Shown piece by piece: positions 1 through 6,836 of a stretch of 64,000 nt of DNA (its first letter is position 1; each line of letters starts with the position of its first letter). Both the position numbers and the translations under genes were made by a program. The stretch covers positions 124,001 through 188,000 of the forward strand of contig JAKFVL010000023.1 in NCBI GenBank assembly GCA_021732215.1, written 5' to 3'. The notes beneath the pieces are model-generated. The model was not told the DNA's origin. It was given only the letters and a program-made list of their open reading frames with translations, and ran no database searches. The stretch is from Hyphomicrobiales bacterium (GTDB lineage Bacteria; Pseudomonadota; Alphaproteobacteria; Rhizobiales; Xanthobacteraceae).

Positions 1-1029
1 CCGGACCAGATGGTTGGCGTAGAGTTCGAAGTCGAGAATGTAAACGCCTGCGCGATGTGGAATGAGGTCGCGCCAGTTCCTGCGCTCCGGCGCATTCAAG
101 GGGGCCGTCGCGATCCTGAAATCGATCGCGCCATCGGCATTGGTCAGGATGAAAATCTGGTCACCGCGGTCGGCCGCCGAATACTGGACGCCGTCTTCGC
201 GCTCAGCCACAAGCCGCGGCTTGTCGTCGTCCTGAGACAGATCGATCAGCGATTGCTCGGAGGTTTCGTGGTCGCCGCCGGCGATAACGCAGAAGCGGCC
301 GCTGGCGCTCTCGTGAATATGGGTAAACCAGCCGGGATTTGTTTCCTCATAGACGAGCCTGTCATTGCTCTGCGGGTCGCCCAGCCTGTGATGAAGCACC
401 TGGAGCGGGCGATGGTTGTCGTCGAGCTTCACATAGTAAAAGGACTTCGAGTCCGTGGCCCATACCACGCTGCCGTCGGCTTCCTCGACCCTGTCATCGA
501 GGTCTTTCCCGCTCGCCCAGTCACGGACGCGGATGGTGAAGTATTCCGAGCCCTTGTCATCGACGCTCCAGGCGTGAAGTTTGTGATCGGGTGAATGCCG
601 CGTGCCGCGAAGCTGGAAGTAAGAACTCTGCTTTGCGAGTTCGTCGCCATCGAGAATCAATGCCTCGCCGCCGCCGTCGCGCAACATGCGTCCGATCAGC
701 GGATGCTGGCCGCCTTCGCGATATTTGCTGAAGTACGAGAAGGGTCCATCGGGCGAGGGGACGCTCGAATCGTCCTCCTTGATGCGCCCGCGCATCTCGG
801 CGACGAGCTTCTTCCGCAATGCATCAGTGTGCCCGAGCAGGCTGTCGGTGTAGGCGTTCTCCGCTTCGAGATACGCGCGAATGTCTGCATCGAGCAGTTC
901 GGGCTCACGCAATACCTTTTGCCAGTTTGGATCCTTCAGCCAGGCATAATCGTCGGTAATAACGATGCCGTGGGTTGTGAATTGATGCGGACGGCGCGGA
1001 GCGGAGGGAGGCTGCTGGGTCGGGGACAT
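1..1029 (-). CDS. ptrB: Oligopeptidase B (S9A), N-terminal 343 residues, runs off the left edge
   Basis: Reading the minus strand from the ATG at 1029 gives an uninterrupted frame to base 1 (343 codons). The protein opens with a proline-rich leader, then the prolyl-oligopeptidase family start (HQFTTHGI, then DDYAWLKDP), followed by EMRGRIKEDDSSVPSPDGPF and YFSKYREGGQHPL, which resemble oligopeptidase B. Family members are about 700 residues: an N-terminal beta-propeller that gates access and a C-terminal alpha/beta hydrolase with a Ser-Asp-His triad, cleaving short peptides after Lys/Arg. Only the propeller half is in the window, so the catalytic residues cannot be checked. No signal peptide is seen, so it is probably cytoplasmic. 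It is divergent from the ccdA-like gene at 1323, with about 290 bases between them. Confidence 0.85.
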   Translation of the reverse strand, partial: MSPTQQPPSAPRRPHQFTTHGIVITDDYAWLKDPNWQKVLREPELLDADIRAYLEAENAYTDSLLGHTDALRKKLVAEMRGRIKEDDSSVPSPDGPFSYFSKYREGGQHPLIGRMLRDGGGEALILDGDELAKQSSYFQLRGTRHSPDHKLHAWSVDDKGSEYFTIRVRDWASGKDLDDRVEEADGSVVWATDSKSFYYVKLDDNHRPLQVLHHRLGDPQSNDRLVYEETNPGWFTHIHESASGRFCVIAGGDHETSEQSLIDLSQDDDKPRLVAEREDGVQYSAADRGDQIFILTNADGAIDFRIATAPLNAPERRNWRDLIPHRAGVYILDFELYANHLVR

Positions 1030-1322
1030 AAACTCGTTTTCAACTTCAAGTGAACTGGACGGGGTGAAGCGAGGGCTGCTTTTGAGTGGTGTGCCAAGGT
1101 TAACGCATGTATCGCTCGGACCGAAATCAAACTTATCGGCAGGAGATTTGTGGTCTATGATCTGTGGTCTATTCTGTCATCGACACGTTGTTTAGATGGC
1201 CGTCGCGCGGTTGCATCGCATCCAGGACGATCGAAACCACCTGACCGTAGCCACGTAGATTACGCCAGTTGCCATATCAATGCCGCCCATCCTGCGGCCC
1301 TCAGTGAAGGTCGGACAATCCC

Positions 1323-2057
1323 ATGGGTAGCGATATCTCGGTTCCTGCCGCGTTTCTTGCTGGAATCATCAGCTTCCTGTCGCCGTGCGTGCTGCCGCTG
1401 GTGCCGCCGTATCTGATCTATCTGACCGGCGCGACACTCAACAATGCAAATAACGATGAGGTTTCGTCGGCCTCCAAGAGCGCGATCATGTTGTCCGCGC
1501 TGATGTTCGTGCTCGGATTTTCGACAGTGTTTGTGGCGCTTGGCGCCAGCGCCAGTTTCATCGGAAGTTTCATTCGCGCCTACTCTGCCGAATTCTCGAT
1601 CGTTGCCGGCGTGCTTATCATCCTGATGGGCCTTCACTTCCTCGGCCTTACACGCTTCGCATTCCTGATGCGCGAAGGCCGCGCGACAATGTCGAAACCG
1701 GTCGGTTACACAGGCTCATATGTGATGGGACTGGCCTTTGCTTTTGGCTGGACCCCATGCATCGGCCCGATCCTTGCGGCCATCCTCTCCGTTGCAGCAA
1801 AAGATGCGACGGTCGCCAAGGGCGCCTGGCTTCTTGCGGTCTATTCCGCGGGCCTCGGCATTCCGTTTCTGATGGCGGCGTTCGCAATCGACCGCTTCTC
1901 GTCGGCTTTCAATCGCATGAAGCGGCAGTTGCATAATATCGAGCGTGCAATGGGCGTTCTGATGGTTGTCACCGGGGTCGCATTTATTACGGGCTCGATC
2001 ACCAGTCTCAGCATATGGTTGCTGGAAACGTTTCCTGCACTCGCCAATTTTGGTTGA
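1323..2057 (+). CDS. ccdA: CcdA/DsbD-family thiol-disulfide transporter (cytochrome c biogenesis protein)
   Basis: This 244-residue polytopic membrane protein carries the CcdA hallmarks: SPCVLPLVPPYL near residues 20-31 (Cys22) and GWTPCIGPI near residues 142-150 (Cys146). In the family this cysteine pair passes electrons from cytoplasmic thioredoxin to periplasmic thioredoxin-like partners. About six hydrophobic segments are visible, and there is no periplasmic DsbD alpha or gamma domain, so it is the short CcdA form. The ATG at 1323 begins just before the first membrane segment. A DoxX gene follows 71 bases later and a secreted thioredoxin-fold gene after that. This suggests it supplies periplasmic reducing power to the neighbouring cysteine-rich proteins rather than only to cytochrome c maturation. 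The role is inferred from context; the family call is firm. Confidence 0.9.
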   Translation: MGSDISVPAAFLAGIISFLSPCVLPLVPPYLIYLTGATLNNANNDEVSSASKSAIMLSALMFVLGFSTVFVALGASASFIGSFIRAYSAEFSIVAGVLIILMGLHFLGLTRFAFLMREGRATMSKPVGYTGSYVMGLAFAFGWTPCIGPILAAILSVAAKDATVAKGAWLLAVYSAGLGIPFLMAAFAIDRFSSAFNRMKRQLHNIERAMGVLMVVTGVAFITGSITSLSIWLLETFPALANFG

Positions 2058-2128
2058 TCGGCGTAACAATACCGTTGCCTGAGTCGAACTATCCTGATCG
2101 CGCGTCGAAAAAGTTCCACGGGGGTATC

Positions 2129-2662
2129 ATGGATTCGCTTGTCAATCTTCTTATCGCTTTGCCGGCCCGGATTGCCGCGCACTTCTCATGGGCAGGACCG
2201 TTGTATGCGCGTCTCGTCGTCGGTTACGTCTTCATGTGGACCGGCTGGCAGAAGCTCAACAATCTTGAAGTGATGACACAAAGGTTTGCCGAGTGGGGCA
2301 TTCCGCTTCCGGCTCTGATGACACCGTTTGCTTCCGGCGTCGAATTTGTCGGTGGCATCGCACTCATTCTCGGTTTGTTTACTCGCATTTTTGGCGCGCA
2401 GCTCGCGTTCGTCATGATCGTTGCGGTCTCGGTTGCCAAGTTTGGCGATTGGCTGACAGGCTGGCGAGCTGGCGAGAGCTCGATCGACGGGCTGCTCGGC
2501 TTTGAAGAATTCACTTACATGGCGGTGTTTTTCTGGCTGGCGGTTGCAGGACCCGGCAAGGTGTCGCTTGATTATCTGCTGCTCCGGAAAGCTGGCCAGG
2601 ATGACGAAGCCAATTCAATGTCCGGTTCGATGTCGAAGTCGTCAATGTCCAAGTCAATGTGA
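2129..2662 (+). CDS. DoxX-family membrane protein with Met/Ser-rich C-terminal tail
   Basis: The protein has 177 residues from the ATG at 2129, preceded by a GGGGG stretch. An upstream in-frame GTG-type start at 2015 would overlap ccdA and add a non-family leader. Typical DoxX features are visible: GPLYARLVVGYVFMWTGWQKL, then a helix around FASGVEFVGGIALILGLFTR and two further hydrophobic segments. DoxX proteins are four-helix inner-membrane proteins often linked to thiol/redox or copper-stress loci, and bufferin-type operons frequently include one (often called BufD/HvfD). The last 16 residues are almost only Met, Ser, Lys and Gly (NSMSGSMSKSSMSKSM), unusual for the family and reminiscent of methionine-rich copper ligands. 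A strong terminator follows, so it is transcribed with ccdA rather than with the downstream gene. Confidence 0.85.
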   Translation: MDSLVNLLIALPARIAAHFSWAGPLYARLVVGYVFMWTGWQKLNNLEVMTQRFAEWGIPLPALMTPFASGVEFVGGIALILGLFTRIFGAQLAFVMIVAVSVAKFGDWLTGWRAGESSIDGLLGFEEFTYMAVFFWLAVAGPGKVSLDYLLLRKAGQDDEANSMSGSMSKSSMSKSM

Positions 2663-2685
2663 AGCAGTAATAGACATTATCATTC

Positions 2686-2713
2686 AAAACAGCCGGGTTA
2701 TCCCGGCTGTTTT
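2686..2713 (+). terminator. Rho-independent terminator after doxX
   Basis: AAAACAGCCGGG pairs perfectly with CCCGGCTGTTTT (12-bp stem) around a TTAT loop, and the right arm ends in a T run. It lies 24 bases after the doxX stop, closing the ccdA-doxX unit. Confidence 0.85.
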
Positions 2714-2861
2714 CGTTTTGGTCCTTTTGGAGGAGGGCGTTTCTGTCATCCGCAAGGTTCGCCCAAGTCTCACGTTCGCGTGAGATTTTCGTGCCGCTGA
2801 GCCCGTTCCGTCGTCCCGCGCGTATATCCAACACCCGGCTCGCATCCCAAGAGGATCAATC

Positions 2862-4664
2862 ATGAAATTCGTCCGCATTCTGGCCGTCGCGATGGCCGCG
2901 CTGTTCGTCTCGCCATCATTGGCGGCTGACGGTCACGTCAAGTGGAGCGAATGGCACGAGGACATCTTCGCGAAGGCTGCGGCCGAGAAGCGCTTCGTGA
3001 TCCTCGATCTCGAGGCGGTGTGGTGCCACTGGTGCCATGTGATGGAAAAGACCACCTATTCGGACAAAAAGGTCAACGAACTGCTCGCCGCCAAATATTT
3101 GCCGGTTCGTGCCGATCAGGATGCTAATCCGGACCTTTCCAGCCGCTATGGCGATTGGGGCTGGCCCGCAACCATCATCTTCGGGCCCGATGGGCAGGAG
3201 ATCGCGAAGTTCCGCGGCTATATCGAGCCGGAGCGCATGATCTCGATCCTGCAAGCCGTGATCGACGATCCGACCCCGGGACCTTCCATTGGCGAGACTT
3301 TCAGCGGCGCGCCTGCGACACAGAAATTCCTGACCCAGGAGCGGCGTGAAGCGCTCATCAAGGGATATGACGAGTCGTATGAAGAAAAGCTCGGCGCGTG
3401 GGGCGAAAACCAGAAGTACATCGATTCCGACAGCATGGACTACGCGATGCTGCGCGCAGAGGCGGGCGATCAGCAGGCGGTCAAGCGCGCGCGCCAAACG
3501 CTCGATGCTGCGATCGCGTTGATCGATCCGGTGTGGGGTGGTGTCTATCAGTATTCCGAAGGCGGTTCGTGGACCAAGGCGCACTTTGAAAAGATCATGT
3601 CGTTTCAGGGCCAGTATCTGCGCCAGTACAGCCAGGCCTATGCGCGCTGGAACGATCCGAAATATCTGAAGGCCGCCAAGGATATCGAGCGATATATGAT
3701 CACCATTCTGATGGGACCGGAAGGCGCGTTCTATGTCAGCCAGGATGCCGATCTCAATCGCGAGGTGGATGGCCACGCATTCTACGCCCTCGACGATGCG
3801 GGACGCCGCAAACTTGGCATGCCGCGCGTCGACAAGAATCTCTACGCCCGCGAAAACGGTTGGGCGATCAGCGGACTTGCGGCGTTCTACAACGTAACCA
3901 AAGACGCCAAGGCGCTGGAGCGCATGGAAGGCGCCGCACGCTGGGTTATCGCGAACCGCTCATTGCCGAATGGCGGTTTCAGCCACGGCGCGAAAGATCG
4001 AGGCGGTCCGTTCATCGGCGATACGGCGACCATGGGGCAGGCGTTCCTCGATCTCTATGGGGCCACCGGCAACCGTGAATGGCTGACCGCCGCGGGCAAA
4101 GCGGGCGACTTTGTCATTGCCAACTTCAAGGATCCGGCTGGCGGTTTCTTCACGTCAAAAACTTCCGAAGCGAAAGTCGGCGTATTCGCGAAGCCAGCGA
4201 AGCTGATGGAAGATCAGATTCTTGTCGCGCGTTTCCTTAACCTGCTCGATCGCTACTTCGGAAACGAGGTCTATCACGACAGCGCCGTTCACGCGGTCAA
4301 GTACCTCGCCGGCATGACGGCGGAACTGATGCGGCCGCTGCCGGGTGTGCTGCTTGCCGACGACGAGCTTGCGATCGAGCCGACGCACATCACGATTGTC
4401 GGTGCAAAGAATGACGCCAAGGCGCGTGAACTGCATGCCTTCGCCCGGGCCTATCCGGCGCGCTACAAGCGGCTCGAATGGCTCGACTCGCGTGAAGGCA
4501 AGCTGCCCAATCCAGATGTCGAGTACCCGGACCTCGGCAAGGCTGCTGCATTTGCCTGCAGCAACCGCATTTGCTCTTACCCTTCGTTCAACGAAAAGGA
4601 ATTGAAGGAAACGGTCGAGCAGATGTCGAAGCTGAAAAAGCCTCAACGGCAATCGGCGAACTGA
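2862..4664 (+). CDS. Secreted DUF255 / YyaL-like protein with thioredoxin fold (CHWC motif)
   Basis: A 600-residue protein with a Sec signal peptide (residues 1-21, cleavage after SLA or LAA). Residues about 25-150 form a DUF255 thioredoxin-like domain with AVWCHWCHVME (Cys55, Cys58, flanked by His56 and His59). The remainder resembles the six-hairpin glycosidase-like part of YyaL/spermatogenesis-associated-20 proteins (YARENGWAISGLAAFYNVT, GGFFTSKT, EDQILVARFLN). A second Cys pair lies near the C terminus (ACSNRIC). Family members are usually cytoplasmic, so export here is notable and would place its CxxC in the periplasm, where the CcdA-like protein could reduce it. Its own leader follows the doxX terminator and a terminator-like hairpin follows the gene. 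Catalytic function is unknown. Confidence 0.85.
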   Translation: MKFVRILAVAMAALFVSPSLAADGHVKWSEWHEDIFAKAAAEKRFVILDLEAVWCHWCHVMEKTTYSDKKVNELLAAKYLPVRADQDANPDLSSRYGDWGWPATIIFGPDGQEIAKFRGYIEPERMISILQAVIDDPTPGPSIGETFSGAPATQKFLTQERREALIKGYDESYEEKLGAWGENQKYIDSDSMDYAMLRAEAGDQQAVKRARQTLDAAIALIDPVWGGVYQYSEGGSWTKAHFEKIMSFQGQYLRQYSQAYARWNDPKYLKAAKDIERYMITILMGPEGAFYVSQDADLNREVDGHAFYALDDAGRRKLGMPRVDKNLYARENGWAISGLAAFYNVTKDAKALERMEGAARWVIANRSLPNGGFSHGAKDRGGPFIGDTATMGQAFLDLYGATGNREWLTAAGKAGDFVIANFKDPAGGFFTSKTSEAKVGVFAKPAKLMEDQILVARFLNLLDRYFGNEVYHDSAVHAVKYLAGMTAELMRPLPGVLLADDELAIEPTHITIVGAKNDAKARELHAFARAYPARYKRLEWLDSREGKLPNPDVEYPDLGKAAAFACSNRICSYPSFNEKELKETVEQMSKLKKPQRQSAN

Positions 4665-5090
4665 CGCACAGTCCACTTATCAGGATGCTCGGCCAGGTCG
4701 GACCAACGGACCTGGTCGTTTCCAGATCTGATTGCACAAATCACACGATATGCTGCGTCGCAACCGGGTTCGTGCGGTCGAACAGTTCATCCGAACGAAA
4801 CTGCCAACAGGCATCGGTCTCGCAGGACAGATGCGTCGCATCGACGCGCATGGGCAAATTTTTTCCTCAGGTCTGCACCCGAAATTGGTGTCGCCCGTAC
4901 TTCGATACAGATAGCCGGTCCAGATCGTGGGGGCAGCTAGCGGAAGGCGATGACCGTGACGCCGCATCAGCGGCTCTCTTCGGATCATTTCCGAGCGTGC
5001 TGCGACGTCGCTCTGTTGGCTGTCTGACACATCGTTGTGACACGGTTTTTTCTCCGTAGTCACATGGGAATCAATCAACAGGAGATCGTC
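4665..5090 (+). other. Gene-free region upstream of the first bufferin precursor
   Basis: This stretch of about 425 bases contains the DUF255 terminator at its left end. Just before the precursor it holds an imperfect inverted repeat, GTGAC-a-CGG (5037-5045) and CCG-ta-GTCAC (5054-5063), with a T-rich loop. No convincing ORF with a ribosome site was seen on either strand. The hairpin sits 27 bases upstream of the start codon, so it could be an operator or a leader structure. A [TG]nAAC-N16-CGTA promoter-like sequence, seen near the other bufferin genes, was not found here. Confidence 0.5.
4691..4722 (+). terminator. Probable terminator after the DUF255 gene
   Basis: CCAGGTC (4693-4699) pairs with GACCTGG (4709-4715). 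The stem extends by a G-T and a G-C pair to about 9 bp with a 9-base loop, followed by a short GTTTCC. The T run is weak. Confidence 0.5.
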
Positions 5091-5348
5091 ATGAAGCTGA
5101 ATTCCAAATCGGGTGCGACCCTCGCTATTGCCGCTGCCACGCTGTTCATTGCCGGCGCTGCGGTTCAGACCACCGAAGCTCAAGCTGCCAACGGCAAGTG
5201 CATGGTCGGCAACGCCTGCAAGGGCCAGAGCGCCTGCAAGGGCGGCGCAAGCGCCTGCAAGGGCCAGAACGCCTGCAAGGGCCAGGGCTTCTCGATGACC
5301 AGCGAAAAGGCTTGCGCGGCTGCTGGCGGCAAGTTCGTCGCCGGCTGA
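5091..5348 (+). CDS. bufA: Bufferin-type precursor peptide 1 (BufA2-like, six-Cys, CKG repeats)
   Basis: An 85-residue protein starting at an ATG 6 bases after an AGGAG site. An upstream in-frame start at 5037 lacks a ribosome site and does not match the paralogues. Residues 1-32 are a Sec signal peptide (MKLNSKSG, hydrophobic core, TEAQA). The mature part has Cys at 37, 43, 49, 56, 62 and 75, with four CKG tripeptides spaced 6-7 residues (ACKGQS, ACKGGA, ACKGQN, ACKGQG). This matches bufferin-type RiPP precursors, in which an MNIO enzyme converts selected cysteines to thiooxazole-type heterocycles before export and the product binds copper in the periplasm. The maturase pair lies at 6837-8565. 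It is the most diverged of the three paralogues, with KCMVGN instead of HCVGAN or QCVGAN. Family assignment is from motif and context; the modified residues are not predictable with certainty. Confidence 0.85.
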   Translation: MKLNSKSGATLAIAAATLFIAGAAVQTTEAQAANGKCMVGNACKGQSACKGGASACKGQNACKGQGFSMTSEKACAAAGGKFVAG

Positions 5349-5377
5349 AACCAGCTAGCGAAATTGAATTTGTTCAA

Positions 5378-5413
5378 GAGGTGCGGCGGCGACGTCGCGC
5401 CTCTTTCTATTTT
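5378..5413 (+). terminator. Terminator after precursor 1
   Basis: GAGGTGCG pairs with CGCGCCTC (8 bp including one G-T) around a 10-base loop and is followed by a T-rich tract (TTTCTATTTT). It begins 29 bases after the stop codon. Confidence 0.65.
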
Positions 5414-5534
5414 GGCCGATACTGCGGCAGAACAGGGCGCCTCAGTCGGACAGCACCATTGTCTTATGATCGGCTTCGCAAGAATGTGACGCTTTCAAGA
5501 AAGGCCTCCGGTAAAGAATTATTTTCGTATCGGT

Positions 5535-5560
5535 GTAACCAAGTCGAAGAGGAGGGCGTA
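5535..5560 (+). promoter_or_regulatory. Candidate ECF-sigma-type promoter (GTAACC-N16-CGTA)
   Basis: GTAACC at 5535-5540 is separated by 16 bases from CGTA at 5557-5560. This resembles ECF sigma factor promoters with an AAC-containing -35 and a CGT-type -10. It would give a leader of about 230 bases for precursor 2. Related spacings occur at 6261 and 6765. A chance match is possible. Confidence 0.3.
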
Positions 5561-5713
5561 TTACATCTCGGGTGACGAGATTGATGATCTTGGCATTGGC
5601 GTTGTGCAGTGCGAACTGAGCTGGTCGTTCTTGGGTGGCTCCCGTTCTCTCACAATGACTTAATGACTTTGAAATTCAGCTTCGCCCAAGACGTCCCTGA
5701 ACCGGGAGCCTTT

Positions 5714-5737
5714 CGATCGTACCCCCACATACGATCG
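5714..5737. promoter_or_regulatory. Perfect inverted repeat upstream of precursor 2 (candidate operator)
   Basis: CGATCGTA (5714-5721) and TACGATCG (5730-5737) are exact inverted copies around an 8-base C-rich spacer. The site lies 60 bases upstream of the precursor 2 start and overlaps a TGAACC-N14-CGTA promoter-like sequence (5698-5721). It could bind a dimeric regulator or form a leader hairpin; there is no T run, so a terminator is unlikely. Confidence 0.45.
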
Positions 5738-5797
5738 CCAGTTTCGCGGTGATTAGATGAACCACTGTCGACAACTTAAATCCTCTGGAGGACTACC

Positions 5798-6055
5798 ATG
5801 AAGTTGAATTCGAAATCGGGCGCGACCCTCGCTGTTGCAGCTGCTACCCTGTTCATGGCCGGCGCGGCAATGACCTCGGTTGCTCAAGCTCAGGACAAGG
5901 GCCACTGCGTTGGCGCGAACGCCTGTAAGGGTCAGGGCGGCTGCAAGGGCGGCGCGAACGCCTGTAAGGGCCAGAACGCCTGTAAGGGCCAGGGCTTTAC
6001 GTCGGTCACGAAGGCCGATTGCGACAAGGTCAAGGGCAAGTTCGAGAAGTCCTGA
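5798..6055 (+). CDS. bufA: Bufferin-type precursor peptide 2 (BufA2-like)
   Basis: An 85-residue protein with a strong ribosome site (CTGGAGG, 7 bases before ATG). It has a Sec signal peptide (MKLNSKSGATLAVAAATLF to SVAQA), then a mature region of about 54 residues with Cys37, 43, 49, 56, 62 and 75 at exactly the spacing of the other two precursors. Its four CKG units are ACKGQG, GCKGGA, ACKGQN and ACKGQG. In the second unit Gly replaces the Ala that precedes Cys49 in the others. The C-terminal tail (TKADCDKVKGKFEKS) is charged. It is nearly identical to precursor 3, including the sequence around the start codon and the terminator core. Predicted fate: modified in the cytoplasm by BufB/BufC, exported by Sec, then copper (or other soft metal) sequestration in the periplasm. 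Confidence 0.87.
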   Translation: MKLNSKSGATLAVAAATLFMAGAAMTSVAQAQDKGHCVGANACKGQGGCKGGANACKGQNACKGQGFTSVTKADCDKVKGKFEKS

Positions 6056-6074
6056 TCTCTCAGGTCTGAAAGAG

Positions 6075-6110
6075 CAGGGGCCGGCAGCGATGCCGGCCCC
6101 TGTTTTTTTT
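6075..6110 (+). terminator. Strong terminator after precursor 2
   Basis: CAGGGGCCGGC (6075-6085) pairs perfectly with GCCGGCCCCTG (6092-6102) around a 6-base loop and is followed by eight T. It starts 19 bases after the stop codon. Confidence 0.92.
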
Positions 6111-6260
6111 GTGATGTTTTTATGTGAGTTGTTTGTAGTTGCCCTGACAGCCTTCAATGACGTGATTTCGAGATCGCGACGGATGTTGTCCATGGCGTGG
6201 TTCGATCATGTTTTTGGCCTTATTCCTCGGCAGCGGCCGGTATTAGGTTAAATGTTTTGT

Positions 6261-6286
6261 TGAAACGATTTCCCGTCTGGCGCGTA
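6261..6286 (+). promoter_or_regulatory. Candidate ECF-sigma-type promoter for precursor 3 (TGAAAC-N16-CGTA)
   Basis: TGAAAC at 6261-6266 and CGTA at 6283-6286 are 16 bases apart, which would put transcription start near 6292 and leave a leader of about 37 bases before ATG 6329. This is the best placed of the promoter-like sites in the locus. The sigma factor gene is not in the window. Confidence 0.4.
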
Positions 6287-6328
6287 ATCGGGTTGCGACT
6301 ATTTTACCCAAACCTCTGGAGGATACCC

Positions 6329-6586
6329 ATGAAGTTGAATTCGAAGTCGGGCGCGACCCTCGCTGTTGCAGCTGCCACCCTGTTTATGGCTGGCGCGGCG
6401 ATGACCTCGGTTGCTCAGGCTCAGGACAAGGGCCAGTGCGTCGGCGCGAACGCCTGTAAGGGTCAGGGCGCCTGCAAGGGCGGCGCGAACGCTTGCAAGG
6501 GCCAGAACGCCTGCAAGGGGCAGGGATTCACGTCGGCTTCGAAGGCCGATTGTGACGCTGCCAAGGGCAAGTTCCAGAAGTCATAA
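6329..6586 (+). CDS. bufA: Bufferin-type precursor peptide 3 (BufA2-like)
   Basis: An 85-residue protein whose ATG at 6329 follows CTCTGGAGGA, the same ribosome site as precursor 2. An upstream in-frame start at 6197 would add 44 unrelated residues and is rejected. The signal peptide is essentially that of precursor 2. The mature part keeps Cys37, 43, 49, 56, 62 and 75 and four CKG units (ACKGQG, ACKGGA, ACKGQN, ACKGQG). It differs from precursor 2 mainly at QCVG for HCVG, an Ala for Gly before Cys49, and the tail (SKADCDAAKGKFQKS). A terminator separates it from the maturase gene 250 bases downstream, which would allow the precursor to be made in excess of the enzyme. Confidence 0.87.
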   Translation: MKLNSKSGATLAVAAATLFMAGAAMTSVAQAQDKGQCVGANACKGQGACKGGANACKGQNACKGQGFTSASKADCDAAKGKFQKS

Positions 6587-6606
6587 TTTGACCGGACTAA
6601 AAGGAG

Positions 6607-6635
6607 GGGCCGGCAGCGTGCTGCCGGTCCTTTTT
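6607..6635 (+). terminator. Terminator after precursor 3
   Basis: GGGCCGGCAG (6607-6616) pairs with CTGCCGGTCC (6621-6630), 10 bp with one G-T, in a 4-base loop hairpin followed by five T. The stem core repeats that of the precursor 2 terminator. Confidence 0.88.
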
Positions 6636-6764
6636 CTTGACGAGAATTCCCGATATCTGTTGCGGGAGCAGCCAGAACTCTTTGTAATTGCAGCAAAGTC
6701 ACTATGTTCTGATAAGCATCACAGCCTGAATTAAGCCATTCTCGCAACTGCGTACGGACCAAGC

Positions 6765-6789
6765 GTAACTGGATGGCGGCTGGCGCGTA
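6765..6789 (+). promoter_or_regulatory. Candidate promoter for bufBC (GTAACT-N15-CGTA)
   Basis: GTAACT at 6765-6770 and CGTA at 6786-6789. Measured from the shared AAC, the 16-base spacing equals that of the site before precursor 3. Transcription would start about 40 bases before the bufB ATG. Because a terminator precedes bufB, a promoter in this gap is needed unless readthrough supplies it. Confidence 0.35.
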
Positions 6790-6836
6790 CCTTCCATGAG
6801 CAATGGTTCGGACGTGACGGCCTCGGAGACCACTTG

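Larger units (their letters stand above)
5349..5797 (+). other. Gene-free spacer between precursors 1 and 2
   Basis: A 449-base spacer with no credible ORF. It contains the terminator of precursor 1, a GTAACC-N16-CGTA promoter-like sequence (5535-5560) and a perfect 8-bp inverted repeat (5714-5737), each listed separately. The spacer is long compared with the 273 bases between precursors 2 and 3, suggesting that precursors 2 and 3 arose by a later duplication. Confidence 0.5.

Noticed and set aside
10-1053. Plus-strand open frames at the left edge
   Set aside because: They lie opposite the oligopeptidase B gene, whose N terminus is clear on the minus strand.
5200-5290. Short tandem DNA repeats inside the precursor genes as a possible CRISPR array
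   Set aside because: The repeats are 18-21 bases in codon phase, encode CKG units and have no spacers; they are coding repeats.
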